A stretch of DNA of 52,193 nucleotides, taken from an uncultured Brevibacillus sp. Its GTDB lineage: Bacteria > Bacillota > Bacilli > Brevibacillales > Brevibacillaceae. How positions within the stretch are numbered: position 1 is the first letter of the stretch; each line of letters begins with the position of its first letter. Below the pieces are notes generated by a model. That model ran no database searches. It saw only the letters and a list, made by a program, of their open reading frames with translations, and was not told the DNA's origin. The position numbers and the translations under genes were made by a program. Below, piece by piece: positions 7,703-15,022 of this stretch. Where the stretch lies: the NCBI RefSeq assembly GCF_947502445.1, contig NZ_CANMZW010000041.1, positions 1 through 52,193 on the forward strand, read 5' to 3'.

Positions 7703-8977
7703 ATGGCAAACTGGCAAGCGCTCATTCACGAGCAATTGGAAAAGGATCGCAAAGAGGCCACAGCGCTATTACAAGAGTGGGTTCAAAGTCCAAGTGTGCA
7801 AGGAGAGGAGCGTTCCATACAGGAGAGCATCGCAAGCCGTCTTGCTGAAATGGGGCTGGCAGTTGATCTGTGGGTAATGGAAGGCGAAGAGCTGCTGGCT
7901 CATCCCTATTTTGTATCGCCTCGTACCGTATTTGACGACAGTCCAAATGTGGTCGGGGTGTGGAAAGGTCAAGGCGGGGGCCGCTCGATTATTTTGAATG
8001 GTCACGTGGATGTCGTGCCTGCCGGCGATCATGCTCAGTGGAGTGACGACCCGTTCAGTGGGAAAATCGAGGATGGGAAGCTGTATGGACGCGGGGCTAC
8101 TGATATGAAAGGTGGCAATCTGTCTTCCCTGCTCGCTATTTCCGTGCTGCAAAAGCTTGGTGTTCAATTGAAAGGCGACGTCATTTTCCAAAGTGTGGTT
8201 GAGGAGGAGAGTGGCGGTGCAGGTACGCTCGCAACCATTTTGCGTGGCTACAAGGCAGATGCTGCTCTGATCCCTGAACCGACTAATATGAAAATTTTTC
8301 CGAAGCAGCAAGGCTCCATGTGGTTCCGCTTGACTGTAAAAGGTCGTTCGGCTCATGGCGGAACACGCTATGAAGGCGTCAGTGCGATTGAAAAAAGCTT
8401 ACTGGTCGTGCAGGCAATCGGCAAGCTGGAAAAAGAGCGAAACGATCGACTCGATGATCCTCTGTATGAAAAGCTGCCGATCCCGATCCCAATCAACATC
8501 GGTGTGATCGAAGGGGGAAAATGGCCTTCTTCAGTAGCTGACCTCGTCAAGCTGGAAGGACGTATGGGTGTTGCGCCAGGAGAGCAGATGGAGGACGCCA
8601 AGGCAGAAATGGTAGCAGCATTGAAGCAGCTGGCACAAATTGATCCTTGGTTTGCTGAGCAGCCTGTAGAGCTGGAGTGGTATGGTGCACGTTGGGTTCC
8701 GGGAGCCGTCGATGAGGATCACCCGCTTATGGAAATTTTGCATAACCAGTTCTCGGCAGTTACCGGCAGTCGTGCGGTTGTAGAAGCCTCTCCTTGGGGT
8801 ACCGACGGAGGACTGTTAACGGCATTAGCAGATACACCAGCCATCGTAGTGGGTCCAGGGGTTACACAAGTAGCACATTATCCGAATGAATATATCGTGC
8901 TGGACGATGTGTTCCGCTGCGCAGAAATTTTTGCGCTCACTTTGGTAGAATGGTGCGGTGTTGCTGAAGAAAAATAA
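7703..8977 (+). CDS. yodQ: M20-family metallohydrolase / deacylase (YodQ-like)
   Basis: 424 residues from ATG 7703. An ATG at 7697 is in frame, but its ribosome-binding site would touch the codon, whereas GGGGGA at 7692-7697 fits 7703. M20 di-zinc residues are visible: H101 in GHVDVVP, D134 in GRGATDMKGG, catalytic acidic residues in EEESGG (167-172) and EPT at 192-194. The ArgE/DapE/ACY1 subfamily removes acyl groups from amines, so removal of the acetyl group installed by AblB later in the pathway is a sensible guess. It is the last gene of the operon, followed by a terminator. Confidence 0.88.
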   Translation: MANWQALIHEQLEKDRKEATALLQEWVQSPSVQGEERSIQESIASRLAEMGLAVDLWVMEGEELLAHPYFVSPRTVFDDSPNVVGVWKGQGGGRSIILNGHVDVVPAGDHAQWSDDPFSGKIEDGKLYGRGATDMKGGNLSSLLAISVLQKLGVQLKGDVIFQSVVEEESGGAGTLATILRGYKADAALIPEPTNMKIFPKQQGSMWFRLTVKGRSAHGGTRYEGVSAIEKSLLVVQAIGKLEKERNDRLDDPLYEKLPIPIPINIGVIEGGKWPSSVADLVKLEGRMGVAPGEQMEDAKAEMVAALKQLAQIDPWFAEQPVELEWYGARWVPGAVDEDHPLMEILHNQFSAVTGSRAVVEASPWGTDGGLLTALADTPAIVVGPGVTQVAHYPNEYIVLDDVFRCAEIFALTLVEWCGVAEEK

Positions 8978-9045
8978 ATAAGAGGTAGCTGTCGGTAGTC
9001 AAAAGTACCAGTCTGAAAACGGCATCGATCGACAGCAATCATATG

Positions 9046-9090
9046 AACCGGCCTTCGTCATGTTTTGTCGATGAGGGTCGGTTTCTTTTT
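9046..9090 (+). terminator. Terminator of the yodTSRQ operon
   Basis: An imperfect stem (AACCGGCC...TCA, 9046-9060, with TGAGGGTCGGTT, 9072-9083) is followed by TTTCTTTTT. The rest of the 8978-9191 gap holds two GTCGACAG-like repeats of unknown meaning (around 9030 and 9098). Confidence 0.65.
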
Positions 9091-9191
9091 GGGGTCGGTC
9101 GACAGAAAAGACCAAGGAAGGCATGGGTGAGCTGGAGAATGTCTTGGGGATAAGTACTATCTTATTTCGCCCATGGATGGAGGAGTTGGCT

Positions 9192-10610
9192 ATGAAAAAA
9201 GCATGCTATATCGGAGGAGAATGGGTAAGCACTGCTGAGTATGCACCACTTTACTCTCCCTATAGCGGCCAAGAAATTGCCCAGATTCCCCAAGCAGATC
9301 CCCAAACTGTAAAAAAAGCGATTGCTGCTGCCGAAGGAGCTGCCACAATCATGCGCAGGCTGCCTGCCTATCAAAGGGCCTCGCTGCTGGAAAAGATATC
9401 GATCCAGATGAATGAAAGGCTGGAGGAAGCGGCTAGAATCATTGCAATCGAAGCTGGCAAACCAATCAAGACAGCACGAGGAGAAGTAATTCGTACGATC
9501 CAGACCTATAAATTTGCTGCTGAGGAAGCAAAGAGGCTGCATGGAGAAACGGTTCCCCTGGACGCTGCCATTGGCGGAGAGGGACGTATCGCATACACCG
9601 TCCGCGAGCCGCTTGGCGTGATCGGCGCTATCACTCCGTATCATTTTCCGATGAATCTGGTTGCCCATAAGGTAGGACCTGCCCTGGCTGCCGGGAATAC
9701 GGTCGTGCTAAAGCCGGCATCGCAAACACCACTGAGTGCTTTTTTTCTCGCGGAGCTGGCAGAGCAGGCAGGTGTTCCTGCTGGTGCTCTGAATGTGGTG
9801 ACGGGCAGTGGAGCAATTGTCGGTGATCAATTAGTTACAGATCCCAGAGTGCGAGCATTGACTTTCACTGGTAGTCCTGAGGTTGGGATCGCGATACGGA
9901 ATCGGGCTGGATTGAAAAAAGTTACACTCGAGCTTGGGTCAAACTCGGCCGTGATTGTCGATCGTGACGTACAGCTTGGAGAAATGATCCCACGCTGTAT
10001 CTTCGGTGCCTTTGCCTACTCGGGTCAGGTGTGCATTTCTGTGCAGCGCATCTACGTGGTAAAAGAGCTGTATGCGGAATTTGTGCGCAGGTTTGTTGCC
10101 GAGACACTGACGCTGCGCGGGGGAGACTCCATTTCCGAGGAAGCCGACTACTCAGCGATGATCCATCCGGAAGAAACAAAGCGTGTCATGGGATGGATTG
10201 AGGAGGCAAGGCAGCTGGGAGCACGAGTCGAGTGCGGGGGACAGGTGGCAGGGCGTATGCTGCAGCCAACGGTGCTGACAGGAGTGCCCGCAAATGCGCA
10301 GGTTTCCTGCAAGGAGGTATTTGGTCCTGTCGTCATGATTAATCCGATTGACTCCGTTTATGAAGGAATCAAGCTTGTGAATGACTCTAGATACGGCTTG
10401 CAAGCTGGAGTCTATACCACTAACCTGAGTTTGGCTCTCCACGCAGCAGACGAGCTGCAGGTAGGCGGAGTGCTGATTAATGACATTCCAACCTTCCGGG
10501 TAGACCATATGCCGTATGGTGGAGTAAAAGAGAGCGGGATGGGAAAAGAGGGTGTCAAATACGCAATAGAAGAAATGACGGAGCTGAAGCTGGTGATCGT
10601 CAAACGATGA
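9192..10610 (+). CDS. NAD(P)-dependent aldehyde dehydrogenase
   Basis: 472 residues from ATG 9192 behind GGAGGAG; the frame extends to 9123 without a site. The ALDH superfamily core is intact: ITPYHFPMN, the cofactor motif FTGSPEVG, general base E247 in LELGSN and nucleophile C281 in SGQVCIS. The sequence style (SSADH/lactaldehyde dehydrogenase group) suits small aldehydes. It has its own upstream gap after the yodQ terminator but runs the same way, so it may serve a later step of beta-lysine breakdown such as oxidation of an aminoaldehyde; the substrate cannot be read from the sequence. Confidence 0.9.
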   Translation: MKKACYIGGEWVSTAEYAPLYSPYSGQEIAQIPQADPQTVKKAIAAAEGAATIMRRLPAYQRASLLEKISIQMNERLEEAARIIAIEAGKPIKTARGEVIRTIQTYKFAAEEAKRLHGETVPLDAAIGGEGRIAYTVREPLGVIGAITPYHFPMNLVAHKVGPALAAGNTVVLKPASQTPLSAFFLAELAEQAGVPAGALNVVTGSGAIVGDQLVTDPRVRALTFTGSPEVGIAIRNRAGLKKVTLELGSNSAVIVDRDVQLGEMIPRCIFGAFAYSGQVCISVQRIYVVKELYAEFVRRFVAETLTLRGGDSISEEADYSAMIHPEETKRVMGWIEEARQLGARVECGGQVAGRMLQPTVLTGVPANAQVSCKEVFGPVVMINPIDSVYEGIKLVNDSRYGLQAGVYTTNLSLALHAADELQVGGVLINDIPTFRVDHMPYGGVKESGMGKEGVKYAIEEMTELKLVIVKR

Positions 10611-10634
10611 GGAAAGAAAAAGAGTAGAAACCTC

Positions 10635-10664
10635 TTGCAAATAATAGGAGACCTATGCTATAGT
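10635..10664 (+). promoter_or_regulatory. Sigma-A promoter of tRNA-Ser
   Basis: TTGCAA (10635-10640), an 18-bp spacer ending in TGC (extended -10) and TATAGT (10659-10664). It lies 21 bases upstream of the tRNA 5' end. Confidence 0.75.
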
Positions 10665-10685
10665 AACTATTGTTGATTGAAACGC

Positions 10686-10774
10686 GGAGGGATACCGAAG
10701 TGGTCATAACGGGGCGGTCTTGAAAACCGTTAGAGTGCAAGCTCACGCGGGTTCGAATCCTGCTCCCTCCGCCA
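10686..10774 (+). tRNA. tRNA-Ser (UGA)
   Basis: The cloverleaf is complete. Acceptor GGAGGGA at 10686-10692 pairs with TCCCTCC, the discriminator is G10771, and CCA is encoded at 10772-10774. The anticodon stem is 10714-10718 with 10726-10730, and anticodon TGA is at 10721-10723. A long variable arm (GTGCAAGCTCAC) marks a class II tRNA, and the T arm contains GTTCGAATC. It reads UCA/UCG-type serine codons. It borders two damaged genes, a common setting for recombination, but no second copy of its 3' end is visible nearby. Confidence 0.97.
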
Positions 10775-10810
10775 TACTTCTATTTTTCTACTATTAATAA
10801 AAGAACTTAT

Positions 10811-10846
10811 CAACCTCACGTGCGTAAACGGGGGTTGTTTTTGTTT
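10811..10846 (+). terminator. Terminator after tRNA-Ser
   Basis: CAACC at 10811-10815 pairs with GGTTG at 10833-10837 and is followed by TTTTTGTTT. Confidence 0.55.
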
Positions 10847-11490
10847 ATTCAAAGACCATGATCAGAACAACGACAACCAGCAGAATGAAATAAATTTTTG
10901 AAAACAGACGGTCAGGAAGATGCTGGGCGATATGGGTACCAAGTGGAACACCGATAAATCCCTCCAGAACAATGCCTAGAAACGCGGGCATATAAACGAA
11001 TCCTAAACACCACTCGGGAAGGCCGGGTTGCTGTAGTCCAGTTGCGATTGATGTAGTAGCTCCAACTATCGCAATCGGAAGACTTAATGGGTTTGCTAAC
11101 GAAACGGCATGAAGCATGGCAAGTCCACGTTTTCGTAAAAAGGGAACAGTTATGACACTGCCACCAACACCTAACATAGTGGCGAGAAAGCCAATTCCAA
11201 GGCCAAGCGATGACGTTTTGAATGGAGTGGGCAACGTGAACTTCATACCATCTACGTCTAAAAAAGATTTTTTTCGAATGGACATGACGATTGTATAAAC
11301 TACCAGCAGTATGAACAGATAGCGCAAAATATTTCCTTGGATGAAAGGTGCTGATAGTCCACCTACGAGAGCGCCGACAGCTATGGCTGGCGCCAGTCGG
11401 AAAAAAATGGACCAAATAACATGTTGTTTTCGATGATGTGATATCGTTGAATTGATCGAATTTGCAATCATGATGGCAAGCGATGGAGTT
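10845..11490 (-). pseudogene. TauE/SafE-family permease, 5' truncated
   Basis: The readable family sequence starts at TPSLAIMIANSINSTISHHRKQ (about 11489), which normally follows an N-terminal ~45-residue segment carrying the first transmembrane helices and a GGGGG-type motif. That segment is missing. The frame stays open to 11561, but those residues are merely the reverse reading of the LysR-type gene on the other strand. The rest is well preserved, with the second family motif LATMLGVGGSVITVPFL and several hydrophobic helices to a normal C-terminus. The family exports sulfite, sulfoacetate or other anions. The break coincides with the start of the LysR fragment, so both genes were probably cut by one rearrangement. 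Confidence 0.75.
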
Positions 11491-12112
11491 ATATCGTGTT
11501 TTTTATGCATGCGCAAAAGAGGGGAGTCTGACAAGAGCAGCAGATAAATTACATGTGACACAACCAGCCATCAGTCATTCTATTACGATCAAAATAAAAG
11601 TGACGAATCGAACCACGCCCGAAAGCATAGCATTATTGAAAGATGGCAGCATTGATTTTGCCCTGGTTAATTTACCTTTAACCGATCCCCAGTTGGAAGT
11701 GAAAAAAGTATTTGAAGTCCACGATTGCTTTTTCGCTGGACCACGTTTCGAACATGTGAGGGGCCAACGGCTTTCACTAGACGAAATCCTTTCTCTCCCG
11801 CTTATTCTACTGGAAGAAGGTAGCAACTCACGACAATATTTGAATCAGTTTATGCAGCAAAAAGAATATACTCTTGAACCAGAAATTGAGCTTGGAAGTT
11901 TAGACTTGCTAGTCGAATTTGCCAGAATTGGACTTGGGGTTTCTTGTCTTACGCGCGAATTTGTTGATCTGGAAGGTTCCACTTTGTTTGAAATTGATTT
12001 GGCAGAACGGATACCACCGCGTGAGATCGGAATCGTCAAATTGAAGAATGTTCCTTTATCCGAAGCAGCGAGCGCGTTCGTACATTCTTTTTTCTTTAAA
12101 GGGAATGAATGA
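11483..12112 (+). pseudogene. LysR-type regulator with internal in-frame deletion
   Basis: The first ~34 residues are a normal LysR helix-turn-helix (RVFYACAKEGSLTRAADKLH, TQPAISHS). The reading then jumps, near 11585, straight to IKIKVTNRTTPESIALL, which belongs about 80 residues further on in the ligand-binding domain. The recognition-helix end, linker helix and first strand of the sensor are lost, leaving 209 residues where ~290 are usual. The frame is kept and the C-terminal co-inducer domain continues to a normal end. No ribosome-binding site precedes ATG 11483; the bases before it belong to the TauE fragment. It is almost certainly non-functional as a repressor or activator. Confidence 0.8.
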
Positions 12113-12146
12113 GCAGGAAAAGAAGCCCCCAGCGCGATAAACATGT

Positions 12147-12179
12147 AAGCCGGTCCTTCGGGGCTGGCTTTTTATTTTT
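12147..12179 (+). terminator. Strong terminator with UUCG loop
   Basis: A 10-bp stem (12147-12156 with 12161-12170, two G-U pairs) is capped by TTCG and followed by a T-rich tract. Confidence 0.88.
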
Positions 12180-12205
12180 CACTAGCAGTTTGCTCGCTCG
12201 TGTTG

Positions 12206-12214
12206 TGCTATAAT
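12206..12214 (+). promoter_or_regulatory. Extended -10 promoter element
   Basis: TGC-TATAAT at 12206-12214 lies ~100 bases before the secreted-protein start. No good -35 is visible, as is usual for extended -10 promoters. Confidence 0.5.
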
Positions 12215-12315
12215 GATTCCAAAATATTAACAAAATATAGTTATTTTAGGGATTTGAAAAAGTGGTACTTATGGATTTCCATTGTTACTTAAAAAATTTT
12301 AGGAGAGTGACTATT

Positions 12316-13095
12316 TTGACTCACCACTTGAAACGTTTCTCGATACTCCTTTTACTGTTGGCATGTTTTTTCAGTTATGCCCCTGCTATCTATGCGGACT
12401 CGGAAGTATCTGATGAAGCAAACACTCCGTTAACGCAGGAAAAAGAAGAAGAAGAGCTTACACCGTTACCTGAAGTGATCGATGATGTGGCGCCTACGAC
12501 TCTTACTTTTAGCAAAGAACAGTATGCACCGGGCGAGACTGTTGAATTTACAGCAGAAGTGGAAAGGCGAGGAATATACATTGGTAGCAGTACGCAATTG
12601 ATGGTTGATTATAAGAAAACACCATTGCGATACTCGATGAGAAGTACAAATCAATCATTTATCGTAAAAGGGAAATTTACTGCACCCGAGACGGATGGGA
12701 CGATATCCATTGATTTTTCTCTACGGATGCAAGATGAAACAGGATTCATTTGGACTGGCTTGCACTTAACAAGACTCAAAATTTCTTCTGTTAAGTTACT
12801 CGCATTAAGCCCCTCCAAAGCGACGGTAAAGGTAGGGGAAGAGGTTCTTTTAGTAGGAAAGCACTCGAGGGGACTAGATGCAGAGACCGGGTGGAATGTG
12901 AACGGAGATACGGGATACTTTGAGTTGATCAAAAATGTTGTTCGTTTAGACAGTGACGATGAGTACAGCAGGGAAGTGACTTCATTTATTCCAGGAAAAC
13001 CTGGGGTATATACTGTCTATTATGGCATCGATTATAAATTGCAGGATGGCACTCCGCAGTATGAATACCTTTCCGCAACAATTACCGTAGAGTAA
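12316..13095 (+). CDS. Secreted protein of unknown function
   Basis: A TTG at 12316, 10 bases after AGGAG (12301-12305), gives 259 residues beginning with a signal peptide (basic THHLKRF, hydrophobic SILLLLLACFFSY, probable cleavage after AIYA). GTG 12262 is in frame but lacks a ribosome-binding site. The mature part starts with an acidic low-complexity stretch rich in Glu (EKEEEELTPLPE). Two beta-rich modules follow with Ig-like phrasing (YAPGETVEFTAEV, KVGEEVLLVGKH, KPGVYTVYYGIDYK), suggesting tandem Ig-like folds exposed outside the cell. I do not recognise a named family. It stands alone between terminators. Confidence 0.7.
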   Translation: MTHHLKRFSILLLLLACFFSYAPAIYADSEVSDEANTPLTQEKEEEELTPLPEVIDDVAPTTLTFSKEQYAPGETVEFTAEVERRGIYIGSSTQLMVDYKKTPLRYSMRSTNQSFIVKGKFTAPETDGTISIDFSLRMQDETGFIWTGLHLTRLKISSVKLLALSPSKATVKVGEEVLLVGKHSRGLDAETGWNVNGDTGYFELIKNVVRLDSDDEYSREVTSFIPGKPGVYTVYYGIDYKLQDGTPQYEYLSATITVE

Positions 13096-13243
13096 AGAGG
13101 AACATCGCACATAAGCCTGCTATTGCAGATCCAAACAGCGTTCGAATCCGTTTTTTTCCTCAAAATCCAGTAGAACCAATGTCGATGCAACCGCTAATTT
13201 GATATATGCTGTACCTAGGGACTCGAATTTTCTTGGGGGCCTG

Positions 13244-13282
13244 CGGCAGCTTCAATAATGCAGAGGGAGCTGCCGTTTTTTT
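13244..13282 (+). terminator. Intrinsic terminator
   Basis: CGGCAGCT (13244-13251) pairs with AGCTGCCG (13268-13275) and is followed by seven Ts. It lies 150 bases past the secreted-protein gene and just before the ligase promoter. The stretch 13096-13243 shows nothing else I can name. Confidence 0.8.
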
Positions 13283-13364
13283 AACTTGAAATATCAGAAA
13301 ATACACATTATATAGATAATTGTTGGTATAATGACTGTAAATGTTTTCTGAGGGAGGCATGCAA

Positions 13365-14936
13365 ATGATCGAATCTAGTCGTGTCAGGAGAAATACACTA
13401 GGTGACATATTGCGAAGGAGCTATGGGCGCTTTCCTGACAAGGTCGCCTTGCAGTTTGAGGAGGAAGCTCTTACATACAAGCAATTCGATCATATGGTGA
13501 ATCAAACGGCGAATGCACTGCTGGCAAAAGGTTTGCAAAAAGGCGAGCGAATGGCGGTGCTCTCACGCAACTCCATGGATTTTGCCATTCTGAACTTTGC
13601 TTCAGCCAAAGCTGGAATTATTCTCGTCCCCATAAACTTCATGCTGAATACAGAGGATGTCGCCTATATTTTAGCCCACTCAGAGGTAAATGCATGCTTC
13701 GTATCGCCAGAGTTCAAAGCAGTCGCCCAAGCGGCAATCGAGCAGGCGGGAGTCTCGCCACGGCTGCTGTCGCTTATCTCCAGACCGGCTGCCTCTGACG
13801 GAGAGTGGCATGTATTTAGAGAAATGATCGCTAAGGCAGATACACAGGAGCCGGAGGTTGACCTGACAGACGATGACGTTGCGCAGATTTTATACACGAG
13901 TGGAACAGAATCCAAGCCAAAAGGCGTCATGCTCACGCATAAAAGCATTATCTCAGAATACGTAAGCACGATCATCGAAGGAAACATGACGTCAGAGGAT
14001 GTAGCCATACATGCACTGCCACTGTTCCATAGCGCACAGCTGCACTGCTTCCTTGGGCCGTACATATACCTGGGGGGCAGCGGAATTATTTTGGAGCAGG
14101 CAACTCCTGATTTGTTGCTGCAGACAGTGGAGACATACAAGGCTACGCAGCTGTTTTGTCCGCCGACTGTCTGGATTGCACTGCTTCGTTCACCTGCATT
14201 TTCCTCACGTAATTTGACCTCGCTTAAAAAATGCTACTACGGTGCTGCAATCATGCCCGTAGAAATTTTGAAGGAGCTCAACCAGCGCTTGCCGGATGCA
14301 CAATTCTACAACTTCTATGGTCAGACAGAGGTGGCTCCTCTCGCTACAGTCTTGAAGCCAAACGAGCAGATCCGTAAAGCTGGCTCCGCTGGAAAGCCTG
14401 CGCTCAACGTCGAAACAAAAATCGTTGATGACGAAGGACAGGAAGTTCCACGCGGGTCTATCGGAGAGATCGTCCATCGCACGAGTCACGCCATGCTGGG
14501 TTATTTTCGTGATGAAGAAAAAACGAGGGCAGCATTTAACAGTGGGTGGTTTCATAGCGGTGATTTGGGTGTTATGGACGAAGAGGGCTTTATTACGGTA
14601 GTCGACCGAAAAAAAGACATGATCAAATCCGGGGGAGAAAATGTAGCGAGCAGAGAAGTCGAGGAATTGATCTATCAGCATCCAAAAGTATCTGAGGTAG
14701 CGGTTATCGGTATCCCACATCCTTATTGGATTGAAGCGGTAACGGCTGTTGTGGTGCCAAAAGCAAATGAAGCTGTGACCATTGAAGAGCTGCTTGACTT
14801 TTGCAAAGAGCGTCTGTCCTCGTTCAAGGCACCTAAATATGTGGTAATTGCAGAAAACCTGCCGCGAAACCCTAGTGGAAAAATATTGAAAAGAGAGCTT
14901 CGTTTGCGATATGAGGTGCTTGCCACACAATCATGA
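13365..14936 (+). CDS. Class I adenylate-forming acyl-CoA ligase
   Basis: 523 residues from ATG 13365, 7 bases after AGGGAGG; ATG 13359 would be too close to that site. The ANL superfamily motifs are present: P-loop A3 ILYTSGTESKPKGVM, A5 YNFYGQTE, A7 YFRDEEKT, A8 WFHSGDLGVMDEEGFITVVDRKKDMIKSGG and the A10 lysine in PRNPSGKILKRE. It activates a carboxylic acid, most likely a fatty acid, as acyl-AMP and then acyl-CoA. It is monocistronic, between two terminators. An extended -10 (TGG-TATAAT, 13324-13332) lies about 30 bases upstream. The acyl chain specificity cannot be deduced. Confidence 0.9.
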   Translation: MIESSRVRRNTLGDILRRSYGRFPDKVALQFEEEALTYKQFDHMVNQTANALLAKGLQKGERMAVLSRNSMDFAILNFASAKAGIILVPINFMLNTEDVAYILAHSEVNACFVSPEFKAVAQAAIEQAGVSPRLLSLISRPAASDGEWHVFREMIAKADTQEPEVDLTDDDVAQILYTSGTESKPKGVMLTHKSIISEYVSTIIEGNMTSEDVAIHALPLFHSAQLHCFLGPYIYLGGSGIILEQATPDLLLQTVETYKATQLFCPPTVWIALLRSPAFSSRNLTSLKKCYYGAAIMPVEILKELNQRLPDAQFYNFYGQTEVAPLATVLKPNEQIRKAGSAGKPALNVETKIVDDEGQEVPRGSIGEIVHRTSHAMLGYFRDEEKTRAAFNSGWFHSGDLGVMDEEGFITVVDRKKDMIKSGGENVASREVEELIYQHPKVSEVAVIGIPHPYWIEAVTAVVVPKANEAVTIEELLDFCKERLSSFKAPKYVVIAENLPRNPSGKILKRELRLRYEVLATQS

Positions 14937-14971
14937 TGCGTGAAAGATGTCGTAAAAGCTCCTAAAAAAGC

Positions 14972-15008
14972 AGCCCGCTCGTTCGGTCAAAGCGACCACG
15001 AGCGGGCT
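14972..15008. terminator. Bidirectional terminator
   Basis: A perfect 11-bp stem (14972-14982 with 14998-15008) is extended inside by GGTC/GACC (14985-14988, 14994-14997). T-rich tracts lie on both strands, between convergent genes. Confidence 0.9.
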
Positions 15009-15022
15009 ATTGGTTTTTAGAC

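Noticed and set aside
13140..13149. GTTCGAATCC resembling a tRNA T-arm
   Set aside because: The flanking bases do not form the T stem and no acceptor or anticodon arm surrounds it.
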